In this document: one piece after another, positions 42,341-51,272 of the stretch
Layout of the letters: each line of letters begins with the position of its first letter
Numbering within the stretch: the first letter of the stretch is position 1
From: Natrarchaeobaculum sulfurireducens
Lineage (GTDB): Archaea; Halobacteriota; Halobacteria; Halobacteriales; Natrialbaceae
Length of the DNA: 64,000 bases
Reading direction: 5' to 3'
NCBI RefSeq assembly: GCF_003430825.1
Contig: NZ_CP024047.1
Location: 2,666,001-2,730,000 of the forward strand
Made by a program: the position numbers and the translations under genes
Notes under the pieces: generated by a model
Told to the model about the DNA's origin: nothing
Database searches by the model: none
The model's input: only the letters and a program-made list of their open reading frames with translations

Positions 42341-42413
42341 GCCGGTGGAGGGATTTGAACCCTCGACCTAATCCTTACGAAGGATTCGCTCTGCCAGTCT
42401 GAGCTACACCGGC
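42341..42413 (-). tRNA. tRNA-Thr (anticodon CGU), probable attachment site
   Basis: 73 nt on the minus strand folds as a canonical tRNA. Acceptor GCCGGTG/CACCGGC, D-arm GCTC/GAGC, anticodon stem AATCC/GGATT with loop TTCGTAA (anticodon CGT, reading ACG), T-arm GAGGG-TTCAAAT-CCCTC. CCA is not encoded. Viral genes start immediately beyond its 3' end, so the tRNA 3' half is the likely integration site. Confidence 0.95.
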
Positions 42414-42513
42414 ACATCACTGCTATGTGCATCTAACTGTAGGAGTGATATCGGGCATAAGGGTTGCGAATCGTTACGCTCGTGCGAACGGATCGCGCAC
42501 CGCTGGCTCGAAG

Positions 42514-43545
42514 CTACGGCCGCTCGAGGCGAACGTCGAGACAGACGTTCAGTTCGTGGGGTGCGTACGATCGAACGACACGCTGGGTCTCGACGCAGAC
42601 CGCGTACTCGGGGTCGGCAGCCTCGCGAATCGCTCGCTCGCCCGGGCCGAAGGGGTCGTCTTCGTGCTGGATGTCGTAGTAGTGGATCACGCAGTCGTCG
42701 CTGGCGATCGTTACCGCCGACTCGAGGAAGTCGTCGGCGCTGTGTGGGAGGTTCATGACGATGCGGTCGGCCCAGCCCTCATACGCCGGTGCGACCTCGC
42801 GAACGTCGTCGTGGATGGCAGTGATTCGGTCCTCGACACCGTTTCTCAGTGCGTTCTCCCGGAGATACTCGATCGCGGTCTCGTTGACGTCGACGCCGAC
42901 GCACTCGGCTCCGCGTGTGGCAAACGGGACGACGAACGGGCCGACCCCGGCAAACATGTCGAACACGTGCTCGGATTCACCTTGCGGGCCGTTCCCGCGC
43001 TCGTCGTCGACGCTGTGTCGTCTCTTCCCCACCTGCTCGGCAACGCGATGGCGTTCGGTCGCCAGCCGCGGCGAGAAGTACACCTCGGCGAGGTCGAGGG
43101 CGAACTCACAGCCGTACTCGCGGTGGACCACTTCGGTGTCCTCGCCGGCAAGGACCTCCCAGTCGCGCACCCGCGTTTCGCCTTTGATCTTCGAGGCCTT
43201 GTTCAACACCGTCTCGAGCGGCAGGTCCGACGCGACGATCGCGTCGGCGATCTCGCGGGCGCGCTCGTCGTCGTCTTCGTCGAGCAACGCGGCCTCACCC
43301 AGGCGCTCGTAGGAGGGTTTGTAGCCGAGGATGTCGGCCGGCCTCGTCTGGGTCTCGCGGGTGGGGGCTACTCGGTCGACCACCTCGAGGTCGGTGGAAA
43401 CGGCGTCAGCGTCGACGATGGGGATGTACAGCGAGCCGTCCTCGACGGTGATCTCGTACTCGTCGGCGATCAGATCCGCGTCCGCCAGTTCGCGACGCGT
43501 CGTTTCACCGGCCTCACGATCGACCCGAACACACGGCACGTCCAT
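42514..43545 (-). CDS. trm5: tRNA (guanine37-N1)-methyltransferase Trm5
   Basis: 343 residues. Class I SAM-binding motif FDMFAGVGPFVVPFA (about 193-207), an acidic ribose-binding strand ECVGVDVN, and the catalytic NLPHSADDFLESA motif (NPP-like) are those of archaeal Trm5, which makes m1G37 in tRNA. The N-terminal about 130 residues are the D1/D2 recognition domains. First chromosomal gene beyond the element. Confidence 0.85.
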   Translation of the reverse strand: MDVPCVRVDREAGETTRRELADADLIADEYEITVEDGSLYIPIVDADAVSTDLEVVDRVAPTRETQTRPADILGYKPSYERLGEAALLDEDDDERAREIADAIVASDLPLETVLNKASKIKGETRVRDWEVLAGEDTEVVHREYGCEFALDLAEVYFSPRLATERHRVAEQVGKRRHSVDDERGNGPQGESEHVFDMFAGVGPFVVPFATRGAECVGVDVNETAIEYLRENALRNGVEDRITAIHDDVREVAPAYEGWADRIVMNLPHSADDFLESAVTIASDDCVIHYYDIQHEDDPFGPGERAIREAADPEYAVCVETQRVVRSYAPHELNVCLDVRLERP

Positions 43546-43692
43546 ACGGCTACTCGCCCACGGGCCGCCGTAACGCTGACGTTTTCTACGGCCGGGCGTC
43601 CACCTCGAGTGGGTTCGACGAGGCGGGTCGAACTATTGGTCGCTCGGGGGCGGACGAAAACCGTTTGGGAGCCGCGAACGTAGAGGTCGGAA

Positions 43693-44112
43693 ATGACTGT
43701 CCGGCATCGACTCACGACCGTCGAGCGAGTCCGTGACGAACGGTCGTGGCTGTTCACCGTCAGAAACGAGTACGGCGAGTCGACGGAGGTGCTGCTCGTC
43801 CCCTGCGAAGGCGGTGTCGAGGCATGGGTGAACCGTTGTACGCACCAGAACCAGCGGCTCGATACGGGCCACGGGGCGACGGTCCGAGACGGCGAGATCG
43901 TCTGTCCCCGACACGGCTCGACGTTGGATAGCTGTTCGGGCTACTGCGATAACGGTGCGGCCGCGGGGACGACGCTCCGCTCTGTTGAAATCGACGTCGA
44001 CAACGGCGTCGTCTATCTGACCGACGCCGCAGTGTCGTACCTTCACGACGGCGAGATCACCGGCGACGAGGACGACGACGGACCGTCCTCGACGTCGCAC
44101 ATCTCGTTTTGA
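43693..44112 (+). CDS. Rieske [2Fe-2S] protein
   Basis: 139 residues. The cluster ligands are visible as CTH (about 49-51) and CPRHGS (about 71-76), the non-membrane ferredoxin-type Rieske fold (C-x-H ... C-x2-H). It probably acts as an electron carrier; the partner is unknown. Starts MTVRHRLTTV after a GAGGTCGG ribosome-binding site. Confidence 0.8.
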   Translation: MTVRHRLTTVERVRDERSWLFTVRNEYGESTEVLLVPCEGGVEAWVNRCTHQNQRLDTGHGATVRDGEIVCPRHGSTLDSCSGYCDNGAAAGTTLRSVEIDVDNGVVYLTDAAVSYLHDGEITGDEDDDGPSSTSHISF

Positions 44113-44159
44113 GCACCACTCGCCCGGGCAACCGCTACGTTTCCTGCCGCCCCTGATAG

Positions 44160-44167
44160 TATAAAAA
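44160..44167 (+). promoter_or_regulatory. TATA box of the Yip1-family gene
   Basis: TATAAAAA centred about 35 bases before the ATG at 44199, giving a very short leader. Confidence 0.55.
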
Positions 44168-44198
44168 CATTTGTCGGATTGAGGCGAAATCGAAGCCG

Positions 44199-44933
44199 AT
44201 GGTCACCGCCGTTCGCCTCCTCCGACAGCTCATCTTCTCGCCAGCGTCGTTTTTCGACGAGCGGCCGCCGGCCGAAACGCTCCCGGTCGCGATTGGACTA
44301 GTCGTCGCGTTCGCCATTGCCCTCGCCGTCGCGATGGCTCTCATCGGATCGATCCTCGCTGGCACGGTCGACGCGACGGTGACGATGGACAATCCCGATC
44401 GTCCACCGGGCCAGATCTGCGACCACCATGCGGGCGACTCCGACTCGCCGATCGCCGAGAACTGCAACGAACCCGAAACCATAGAGCGCGATGCGGGCGC
44501 CCTGATTCAAGACACCGTGAACGATTACCTCTGGCTCGCGCCGGTCGTCCCGGTCGTGATCTGGCTCGTCGCCGGCGTGGCGCTGTACGGGGCCGCCAGA
44601 CTCGCCGGCGGGTCGCCCTCGTTCGCCGGGACACTGTCACTGGCCGGCTGGGCGACCGTCCCGGAGTTCGTCCGACTCACGATCGGGATCGGTGCTATCT
44701 GGCTCGTCCTCGAAGACGTCACAGTCTCCGACCTGGACCGGCTCGAGGCCGTGATCGAGGCGGCGATAGCACCCATCGAACCCGTCTTGCTGGTCGCATC
44801 GCTCGTGACGGTCGCCTGGCAGTGGCACCTGCTGACGGGTGGGCTCCGCGCCGACGCGGACCTCTCTCGAGCGGTGGCTGCAGTCGCCGTCGGCGTCCCG
44901 CTCGGACTCTTTACGCTCCTGGGGCTGGCGTGA
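44199..44933 (+). CDS. Yip1-family membrane protein
   Basis: 244 residues with about five hydrophobic helices. It begins in the way of YIP1-type haloarchaeal proteins (RLLRQLIFSPASFFDERPPA). An extracellular-type loop with two Cys lies at about 80-105 (ICDHH, NCNEPE). Function of this family in archaea is not established. Confidence 0.65.
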   Translation: MVTAVRLLRQLIFSPASFFDERPPAETLPVAIGLVVAFAIALAVAMALIGSILAGTVDATVTMDNPDRPPGQICDHHAGDSDSPIAENCNEPETIERDAGALIQDTVNDYLWLAPVVPVVIWLVAGVALYGAARLAGGSPSFAGTLSLAGWATVPEFVRLTIGIGAIWLVLEDVTVSDLDRLEAVIEAAIAPIEPVLLVASLVTVAWQWHLLTGGLRADADLSRAVAAVAVGVPLGLFTLLGLA

Positions 44934-45252
44934 TCGTTCTGGTATCCGACGAGTACGCTACTGGAGACGTCGTCCATCGGTGGGCGCTGGCTTGTCGCCA
45001 CCGAGACGACGATCGGGTGACCGTGAGAGTCTGACCACGAACTCTCGAACAGGAACTCACCTGGTGGATCGACGTTCGCTGGTGGAACGTGAACGATTCG
45101 ACACCCCGTCGCATCGGGGTGCGATTTTATCCACTCCATCGAACACAGTAAAGATTTCCATCTCCATCTTTATTTTTAGACAGGGCTAACTCTGAGCCCA
45201 GGCATCGACCGATGCCGTTCGATAGATTGGACAGGAGATCGTCGCTCGAGAA
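44934..45252. other. Intergenic stretch with T-rich terminator
   Basis: 319 bases between convergent genes. A pyrimidine/T-rich segment (CATCTTTATTTTTAG, about 45164-45178) could terminate the Yip1 transcript. No gene is seen. Confidence 0.4.
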
Positions 45253-46218
45253 CTACCAGATCGGCTTGCCCAGTACGGACCAGATGTAGAGGGCGATCGC
45301 GACGAGGATGATCATCGCACCGGTTGCGACGTTCCAGTAGTACGAGAGGATGATCCCGCCGAAGACCGCGACCTGTCCGAGCACGACGGAGAGGATCAGC
45401 CCGCGATTGAAACCAGTCGTCAGCTGCATCGCCGCGGCGACGGGAATAACGAGCATCCCGGCGACCAGGATCGCTCCGAGGATCTGCATCGCCGCGACGA
45501 CGACGAGCGCCGTCAACACGATCAACAACGTATCGTAGAACCACACGTTGATCCGGGCAAGACGGGCGGCCTCGCGGTCGAAGGTGATGAACAGGAGCTG
45601 TTTGTGGGTGAGCGCGACGGTCAGGCCGACAAGCATCGTAAGCGCCACCATGAGCTGGACGTTCTCGAAGGGAACGAACAGGATGTCTCCAAACAGGTAG
45701 CTCTCGACGGTCGCGCTGAAAACGACGCCGTAGGAGATGACGGCGATACCGACGGCAAACCCGCCCGTGAGCATGATCGCGATCGGGATGTCGGCGTAGC
45801 CGTCAGTCTTGACGGCGATGTACTGCATACCGAGTGCGGCGATGGCCGCGACGACGAGCGCGAACAGGAGCGGGTAGTCGAATCGGGGCACGGCTGCGCC
45901 GACGAACAACCCGATCGCGACGCCGCCAAATGCCGTGTGGGCCAGCGCTTCGCCGATCAGCGCCATCTGTCGGTTAACGAGATAGGTTCCGACGATCGGC
46001 GCAGTGATCCCAATGAGAACGCCCGCGGTGAACCCCCGCTGGAGGAAGCCACTACAGACGAGCCACGTGTCGGTTGCCGAACACGCCGTCCCCCAGAACC
46101 GCTCGAACAGCGGCGGAAAGATCCAGATTACAAAGCTAGCGAACGCGAGGAGAACGAGCGGGATGCCAACCGCAAGCGCAGCAAGCTGTCGTCTCGAGGT
46201 GTTCGTTCCGACAGTCAT
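45253..46218 (-). CDS. znuB: Metal ABC transporter permease (ZnuB/MntB-type)
   Basis: 321 residues from the ATG at 46218, with about eight or nine transmembrane helices typical of ABC-3 permeases. Conserved stretches are VLIGITAPIVGTYLVNRQMA, GEALAHTAFGGVAIG and AAMQILGAILVAGML. It forms the channel for Zn2+ or Mn2+ import with the ATPase encoded immediately upstream. Last gene of the operon. Confidence 0.85.
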   Translation of the reverse strand: MTVGTNTSRRQLAALAVGIPLVLLAFASFVIWIFPPLFERFWGTACSATDTWLVCSGFLQRGFTAGVLIGITAPIVGTYLVNRQMALIGEALAHTAFGGVAIGLFVGAAVPRFDYPLLFALVVAAIAALGMQYIAVKTDGYADIPIAIMLTGGFAVGIAVISYGVVFSATVESYLFGDILFVPFENVQLMVALTMLVGLTVALTHKQLLFITFDREAARLARINVWFYDTLLIVLTALVVVAAMQILGAILVAGMLVIPVAAAMQLTTGFNRGLILSVVLGQVAVFGGIILSYYWNVATGAMIILVAIALYIWSVLGKPIW

Positions 46219-46219
46219 C

Positions 46220-46972
46220 TCAGTCCCCACCGGCACTCGCCGCTGTTCCAACCCCTCGAGTCGAACTGAACGCGCGGTCTAACGCATCCGTCTCGAGGAA
46301 CTGTGCCGTCTCACAGTGTTCGTATAGCTCACAGTCGAGACACGCGATCGTATCGGCGTGATCGATAACAACGCCGATGTCGTGTTCGATGAGGACGATC
46401 GTAATGCCGTCGCGATTGAGTTCGTTGAGCAGGTCATAGAACTGATCGACCGACTCGGTATCGACACCGACGGTTGGTTCGTCGAGCGCCAGCAAGTCGG
46501 CTTCCGAGGCGAGCGCCCGGGCGATGTACGTCCGTTGTCGCTGTCCACCCGAGAGACGGTTGATCCGCCGGTCGGCCAGCTCAGAGATGCCGACTTTCTC
46601 GAGGGACTCATCGACGATTGCGTGGTCGTCGTCGCTCAGCCGATGGATTCCGGCGTGGGGATACCGTCCCATCGTCACGACCTCTCGGACGGTGACGGGC
46701 ATCATCGTCTCGGCTTCGGTCGACTGCTGTGAGACGTATCCCAGCCGGGTCCCGTCAGTGAATTTCCTCGCGGGCGTCCCGAACAGTTCGACGCGGCCAT
46801 CGTCTGGCGTCTGTAGGCCGAGCATGATCTTGAGCAGCGTCGTCTTGCCCGAGCCGTTCGGTCCGATCAGGCCGACAAACTCGCCTGGATCGATCGACAT
46901 GGTGACGTCCCGTAACACCGGTCGGTCATCGTATGCGAAGGTGACGGCTTCGACGTTGATTGCATGGGTCAT
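46220..46972 (-). CDS. znuC: Metal ABC transporter ATP-binding protein (ZnuC-type)
   Basis: 250 residues. Walker A GPNGSGKTTL, Q-loop SQQS, signature LSGGQRQR, Walker B LLALDEPTVGVD and switch His in LIEHD. A Cys/His-rich tail (CLDCELYEHCETAQF) is common in haloarchaeal metal transporters. It drives import through the neighbouring permease. Confidence 0.9.
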   Translation of the reverse strand: MTHAINVEAVTFAYDDRPVLRDVTMSIDPGEFVGLIGPNGSGKTTLLKIMLGLQTPDDGRVELFGTPARKFTDGTRLGYVSQQSTEAETMMPVTVREVVTMGRYPHAGIHRLSDDDHAIVDESLEKVGISELADRRINRLSGGQRQRTYIARALASEADLLALDEPTVGVDTESVDQFYDLLNELNRDGITIVLIEHDIGVVIDHADTIACLDCELYEHCETAQFLETDALDRAFSSTRGVGTAASAGGD

Positions 46973-47035
46973 AGGAGCGTTCGTTGCGGCTTTGAATGTG
47001 TTAGTGTCACCGGCGATTCCTGTAACAAACCACGG

Positions 47036-48040
47036 TCACTCCACCCGAAGCGCCGTTTCGAGCGTCGGGAGGTTGATCTCTCGGAAGTGCTCGACGTACC
47101 CCCAGTCGGACTCCATCTCGACGGTCGGATCGACCTCCGGACTGCCGTCTATCTGAGTCTCGACCGGCGACAACGGGAGGATCTCGGCGTCCACCTCGTC
47201 CGCAAGTGACTCCGCGAGCGGGGCGGGTTCGCCGACATCGTAACAAACGTGTTCGATCCCGATGTCTTCGATTAGCGTCTCGATCTCTTCGACATCACCC
47301 GCTGAAGCGGCGTCGTCGGGCGAGGTCCCGACCGGGGAATGGACGTTGATGTCGTATCGACGATTCCACCACTGGAACGAATCGTGCGTAGCAACGACGA
47401 TATCCTCGAGTTCCGCCCGGTCGACGATGTCGTGGATATCGTCGTTGAGCGCCTCGAGTTCGTCGTTGAACGCGTCGGCGTTTGCCTCGTAGTCGTCGGC
47501 GTTGGCGGAATCGATTTCGGCGAGACCCTCGGCGATATTCAGGACTCCCTGTTGGCACTCGACAGGATCCATCCAGAAGTGCTCGTCGTTGTCCTCTGCG
47601 GGGCTGTCGAAGAATTCAATCCCTTCAGTCGCTTCGATCACGACAACGTCGTCGCGCTCTTCGAGCTGGTCGGCGGCGTCGTCCTGCCAGCTCGCGAAGT
47701 CCCGGAGATAGACGAAGCCAGCTGCGATATCGAGTTCCTCGACCATCCCGGGTTCGGGCGTCCAGTCGTGGCCGTGTTCGCCGATTGGGACCAGGTCGAT
47801 CGCCTCCATGTGGTCGCCGGCGACCTGGCGCACGAAGTCCCAGACGGCAGGCATCGACGCGAAGATGGTGTACTCCGCGTCGCCTCCGGTATCACCGGTA
47901 GGATCATCTTCAGTATCGTCCTGCGGGTCGTCTCCGAAACAGCCTGCCAATCCAGCCATCAGTGCACTCCCACCGAGTGCCGTAAAGCCTCGGCGAGAGA
48001 CGACGCGTGAACCGCTTTCACTCGTTCGCTCGGTTGCCAT
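47036..48040 (-). CDS. znuA: Metal-binding lipoprotein of ABC transporter (ZnuA-type)
   Basis: 334 residues from the ATG at 48040 (ribosome-binding site GGGGA). Tat-type lipoprotein signal: SRRGFTALGGS...LAGC with the lipobox Cys. The mature part is a cluster A-I metal-binding protein, with ligand candidates in GEHGHDWTP, EHFWMDPVE and ATHDSFQWW. It captures Zn2+ or Mn2+ outside the membrane. Start of the znuACB operon, next to a DtxR-family regulator. Confidence 0.85.
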   Translation of the reverse strand: MATERTSESGSRVVSRRGFTALGGSALMAGLAGCFGDDPQDDTEDDPTGDTGGDAEYTIFASMPAVWDFVRQVAGDHMEAIDLVPIGEHGHDWTPEPGMVEELDIAAGFVYLRDFASWQDDAADQLEERDDVVVIEATEGIEFFDSPAEDNDEHFWMDPVECQQGVLNIAEGLAEIDSANADDYEANADAFNDELEALNDDIHDIVDRAELEDIVVATHDSFQWWNRRYDINVHSPVGTSPDDAASAGDVEEIETLIEDIGIEHVCYDVGEPAPLAESLADEVDAEILPLSPVETQIDGSPEVDPTVEMESDWGYVEHFREINLPTLETALRVE

Positions 48041-48094
48041 CAGTTCCCCTTTCCCGCAAGCCATATTTATAATTTGCTTACGCTACTCATTAGA

Positions 48095-48108
48095 TTAGTC
48101 TACCCTAA
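48095..48108 (-). promoter_or_regulatory. DtxR-type operator upstream of znuA
   Basis: TTAGGGTAGACTAA (minus strand) is a pseudo-palindrome of the DtxR/MntR/SirR type (TTAG...CTAA). It sits just upstream of a TATA box (TTATAAATAT, about 48064-48073) of the znuA operon and overlaps the 3' end of the regulator gene. Confidence 0.5.
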
Positions 48109-48785
48109 TCCTGCGGTGGGTCGGTCAGCCGGGCACCGATGCGGCGTGCGACGTGGGTCGGCAACGCGATCGAGTCGTCTCCGAGCGAGGGCTCAACAGT
48201 TATCAGCCCAACTGAAGAGACCGCGTCGACGGTCAGACGGGTTCCCGGTCCGATATCACGACTCGAGAGGAACTCACGAACGTCCGGGTCGCGGTGTGGG
48301 ACCTGTTCAACGGTCACCACGCTACCGATTTCGAACTCTGTGAGAGGTGTGAACAGATCCTCCTCCGGCATTCGTAACTCCACGTCCGGAATCGGATCGC
48401 CGTGTGGATCCACCCGTGGCTCACCGAGAAACGTCTCGAGTCGCGAGACGAACGTCTCACTGACGTGGTGTTCGAGTCGGTCGGCTTCGTCGTGAACCTC
48501 GGACCAAGAGTACTCGAGAGACTCCATGAGGAAGGTCTCGAGCAGTCGGTGATTTCTGACGAGTCGAAGCACGACAGTTTCTCCGCGTTCGGTCAGTCTG
48601 ACACCCTTGTAGGGCGTGTAATCGACGAGTCCTCGCTCGTCGAGTGTGTCGATCATACTCGAGACCGTCGGCGACGTTACTCCGACTTCCTCACTGAGAT
48701 CGACAGTCCGAACCGGCCGTCCATCCGCAGTCTCGAGCTGGTAGATCGATTTGAGGTAGTCCTCTGCAACCGGACTAAGCTCCAT
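48105..48785 (-). CDS. DtxR/MntR-family metal-dependent repressor
   Basis: 226 residues. N-terminal winged helix (MELSPVAEDYLKSIYQLETA, TSPTVSSMIDTLDERGLVDY), dimerisation/metal domain with EVHDEADRLEHHVSE, and a C-terminal FeoA/SH3-like domain. It senses Fe2+, Mn2+ or Zn2+ and represses uptake genes, here probably the adjoining znuACB operon and itself. Confidence 0.85.
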   Translation of the reverse strand: MELSPVAEDYLKSIYQLETADGRPVRTVDLSEEVGVTSPTVSSMIDTLDERGLVDYTPYKGVRLTERGETVVLRLVRNHRLLETFLMESLEYSWSEVHDEADRLEHHVSETFVSRLETFLGEPRVDPHGDPIPDVELRMPEEDLFTPLTEFEIGSVVTVEQVPHRDPDVREFLSSRDIGPGTRLTVDAVSSVGLITVEPSLGDDSIALPTHVARRIGARLTDPPQD

Positions 48786-49262
48786 TGGTGACCATCTTTC
48801 CGAGTGTACTCAATAACTTTTTTCTTACTAACCACATGTTTAGCATACTCTAAATCAGCTCCGGACGGCTCACACAATAAATCGAAACGGCGCTCGAGAC
48901 CACACGATCGAGTTCGAACGCTCGAAGATATTACCCAGGCAAGGTCGCGGTAGTGAGAAATTGTAACAGCTGGATTTATTGGCCACGCAGTGACCGACTG
49001 TCCCCGTTTTCCACGGCCCACGCCTCGTCCCCGATACTGCGGTCGGATCGTGTTGCTCCACACGGTGAGAGCCACGTCGTTAACCACCGGAGGTGCTGAC
49101 ATCCGAGGCGGTCCGAACCGTCTACAGGGTCGACGTTTCAGTGGTTCACCACGGAAAACGACGATTGACGGTCGCCAAGGCGGCTTCGAAGATAGCCGAG
49201 ACCGGAGAGCAGGCGAGAACATAACTCGAAACGTTATAGCACGCACTGCCGCTAGGGCCGCT
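48786..49262. promoter_or_regulatory. Divergent promoter region of dtxR-like gene and dphB
   Basis: 477 bases. Minus-strand side: a TATA-like AT tract near 48812-48827 and an inverted repeat TTTAG-N6-CTAAA at 48839-48854, likely an operator of the repressor on its own gene. Plus-strand side: GTTATAGC at about 49233-49239, 25 bases before the dphB ATG, giving a leaderless transcript. No gene in between is supported. Confidence 0.5.
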
Positions 49263-50051
49263 ATGCTCACATTCATCGGCCTCGGGCTCTACGACGAGCG
49301 CTCGATCACCGTCGAGGGCCAGGCGGCACTCCGCAACGCCGACCGCGCCTACGCCGAATTCTACACCAGCAGGCTCATCGGCACGACGATACCAGACCTC
49401 GAGTCCTACCACGACGTCGAGATCGAGGTTCGCGACCGCGCGGGCGTCGAACAGCATCCCGAAGACATCCTCGAGGCCGCCGAAGACGAGGACGTCGCCT
49501 TCCTCACCGCGGGCGATACCATGATCTCGACGACCCACGTCGACCTCCGGCTACGCGCTCACGACCGTGGGATCGAGACTCGCGTTGTCCATGGCGTCAC
49601 CGCCCAGACGGCCACGAGCGCGCTGACTGGCCTCCAGAACTATCGTTTCGGCAAAGCGACGACGTTGCCGTTCCCGTACGCACACGGGGCCGACGGGCTC
49701 CCGGCGAGCGTCACCGACACCATCGACGCCAACCGCGCCGACGGACTCCACACGGTCGTTTACCTCGATATAAAAGTCGGCCACGAGCGCACCGACGAAG
49801 ACGAGTACATGACCGCCGACGTCGGTGCCGAACTGCTCGCCGAGGAATACCCCGAGCTCGTCGGGGTCGTCGTCGCCCGTGCGGGGAGTCCCGACCCGCT
49901 CGTCGAGGCCGGGACGATAATCGACCTCGCCGACCGCGAGTTCGGGGAGCCGCTCCACCTGCTCGTGATCCCCGGCGAGTGTCATCTGCTCGAAGCCGAC
50001 GCGCTGGTCGAACTGGCGGGCGTCGAGCGGGACGTGCTCGACGTCACCTGA
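49263..50051 (+). CDS. dphB: Diphthine synthase
   Basis: 262 residues from the leaderless ATG at 49263 (MLTFIGLGLYDERSITVEG). SAM-dependent tetrapyrrole-methylase fold with AFLTAGDTMISTTHVDL and YLDIKVGHERTDEDEYM. It methylates the modified histidine of elongation factor 2 in diphthamide synthesis. A longer upstream reading frame to 48990 is non-coding in character and rejected. Confidence 0.9.
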   Translation: MLTFIGLGLYDERSITVEGQAALRNADRAYAEFYTSRLIGTTIPDLESYHDVEIEVRDRAGVEQHPEDILEAAEDEDVAFLTAGDTMISTTHVDLRLRAHDRGIETRVVHGVTAQTATSALTGLQNYRFGKATTLPFPYAHGADGLPASVTDTIDANRADGLHTVVYLDIKVGHERTDEDEYMTADVGAELLAEEYPELVGVVVARAGSPDPLVEAGTIIDLADREFGEPLHLLVIPGECHLLEADALVELAGVERDVLDVT

Positions 50052-50082
50052 ACTCGCCATTTCACGCCGGATCGAACGATCT

Positions 50083-51153
50083 TCACTCGAGGACGCCTTC
50101 GACCCGCTCGCGGAAGTCACCCGGCACCTCGATGTGTGGCGAGTGACCGACGTTAGCGAAGACGGCCTCCTCGACCGTCCCACCGCGGTCCTCGTAGATC
50201 TCGAGGACGGCTCGTGTCTGATCGACCATCGGCTGTGGGGGGAAGACGTCCTCGCCGGGCCAGCCGGGAACCTGTCCCATCTGGCCGAGCGTCCCGAGGT
50301 CGAACAACGACTCGTTCGAGACGATCTGGTCGGCGTCGCCACGGAGCCACAGAATGCGGGGTTTCTGGTCGGGATCGATTTCGGTGATCGACGAGACGTC
50401 GAAGTATTTCGGCGAGATCGCGTTGTTGACCCCCATCTCACCCGGAGCGATACCCGGCCAGTTCTCGCTCTCGATTGCCGCTCCTGGGTAGTTCTCGTCA
50501 CCGGTCGTCGTATCGAGCAGTCCCGTTAGATACGACTCCTCTCGGTCCTCGTCGAACCCGTGTGACGGGGCGACGTAGAACGTCCGCAGAACCTTTCGGG
50601 GAGAGGCCTCCCCTCCCTCGCTCCGGTCGCGATCGGCCAGGGCGTCGACGAACTCGTCGTCACCGGTGCCACCGCCTGAACCAGCGTAGTCGTCGAAACA
50701 GGGTGTCCCCTCGAGATCGTTCGTCCCCCCGAAGCCGTACGGCGAGACGGGGTTGACGAGCACGAGACTCTCGACCGACTGAGGATGCTCGAGCGCATAC
50801 TGCATCGCGACGCCGCCGCCGAGCGACCAGCCGACGAGCGTGATCGGATCGTCGACCTCGAGCGTCGCGAGCAGTGCCCGGAGGTCACCCGTAAACTCTT
50901 CGACCCCGTTCGTCGCGTCGATCGGTTTCGTCTCCGAGTCGCCGTATCCGCGTAAGTCCGGGGCGATCGCCCGGTACCGGTCTGGGAGGGTGGCCAGAAC
51001 ATGGTCGTAAAACCGTGAGGACGAGACGTTCCCGTGGAGAAAGACGACGGTCCCGCCTGCGTCCGGCGCACCCGACTCGAGGACGTGCGTCTCGAGGCGG
51101 TCGGTCGCGACGGTTCGGGAGTCGACGCCATTCGGCGTATCAGTTCGAGACAT
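50083..51153 (-). CDS. Alpha/beta hydrolase
   Basis: 356 residues from the ATG at 51153. Oxyanion region FLHGNVSSSRFY, nucleophile elbow GWSLGGG (Ser), acid in WLRGDADQIVS and catalytic His in GHSPHIE. A lid insertion of about 100 residues follows the nucleophile. Substrate unknown. The lipase/haloalkane-dehalogenase-like superfamily is sure, the specific activity is not. Confidence 0.8.
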   Translation of the reverse strand: MSRTDTPNGVDSRTVATDRLETHVLESGAPDAGGTVVFLHGNVSSSRFYDHVLATLPDRYRAIAPDLRGYGDSETKPIDATNGVEEFTGDLRALLATLEVDDPITLVGWSLGGGVAMQYALEHPQSVESLVLVNPVSPYGFGGTNDLEGTPCFDDYAGSGGGTGDDEFVDALADRDRSEGGEASPRKVLRTFYVAPSHGFDEDREESYLTGLLDTTTGDENYPGAAIESENWPGIAPGEMGVNNAISPKYFDVSSITEIDPDQKPRILWLRGDADQIVSNESLFDLGTLGQMGQVPGWPGEDVFPPQPMVDQTRAVLEIYEDRGGTVEEAVFANVGHSPHIEVPGDFRERVEGVLE

Positions 51154-51272
51154 AGCCCGCCGTACCACGGCGGGCGTGATAACTATCAGGCCCTGAATCG
51201 GTTCGCGCAGACGCGCTGTCACGTCGCTGCGTCCCCGGCGCGTTCGATCGAGACACCAGGCGGATGGCCGGC

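Larger units (their letters stand above)
1..42413. mobile_element. Putative integrated tailed virus (siphovirus-like), left end not in window
   Basis: A complete tailed-virus morphogenesis set is present on one strand: terminase, portal, prohead protease, HK97-type capsid, connectors, tail tube, tail chaperone, tape measure and tail fibre. A replication and regulation block (MCM, methyltransferase, small Zn proteins) follows. The right end abuts the 3' end of a tRNA-Thr gene, a classical archaeal integration site. I see no integrase and no second copy of the tRNA 3' end, so the left boundary is outside the window or lost. The part left of 12.7 kb (S-layer gene, Orc1/Cdc6, AbrB genes, unknown operon) is assigned to the element by context only. 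It could be a second element or host DNA. Confidence 0.7.

Noticed and set aside
1-42413. An integrase gene for the provirus
   Set aside because: No tyrosine or serine recombinase motif was found in any plausible ORF of the region.
49146-49538. A 130-codon minus-strand ORF across the dphB start
   Set aside because: It overlaps the leaderless start of dphB and shows no domain or ribosome-binding site.
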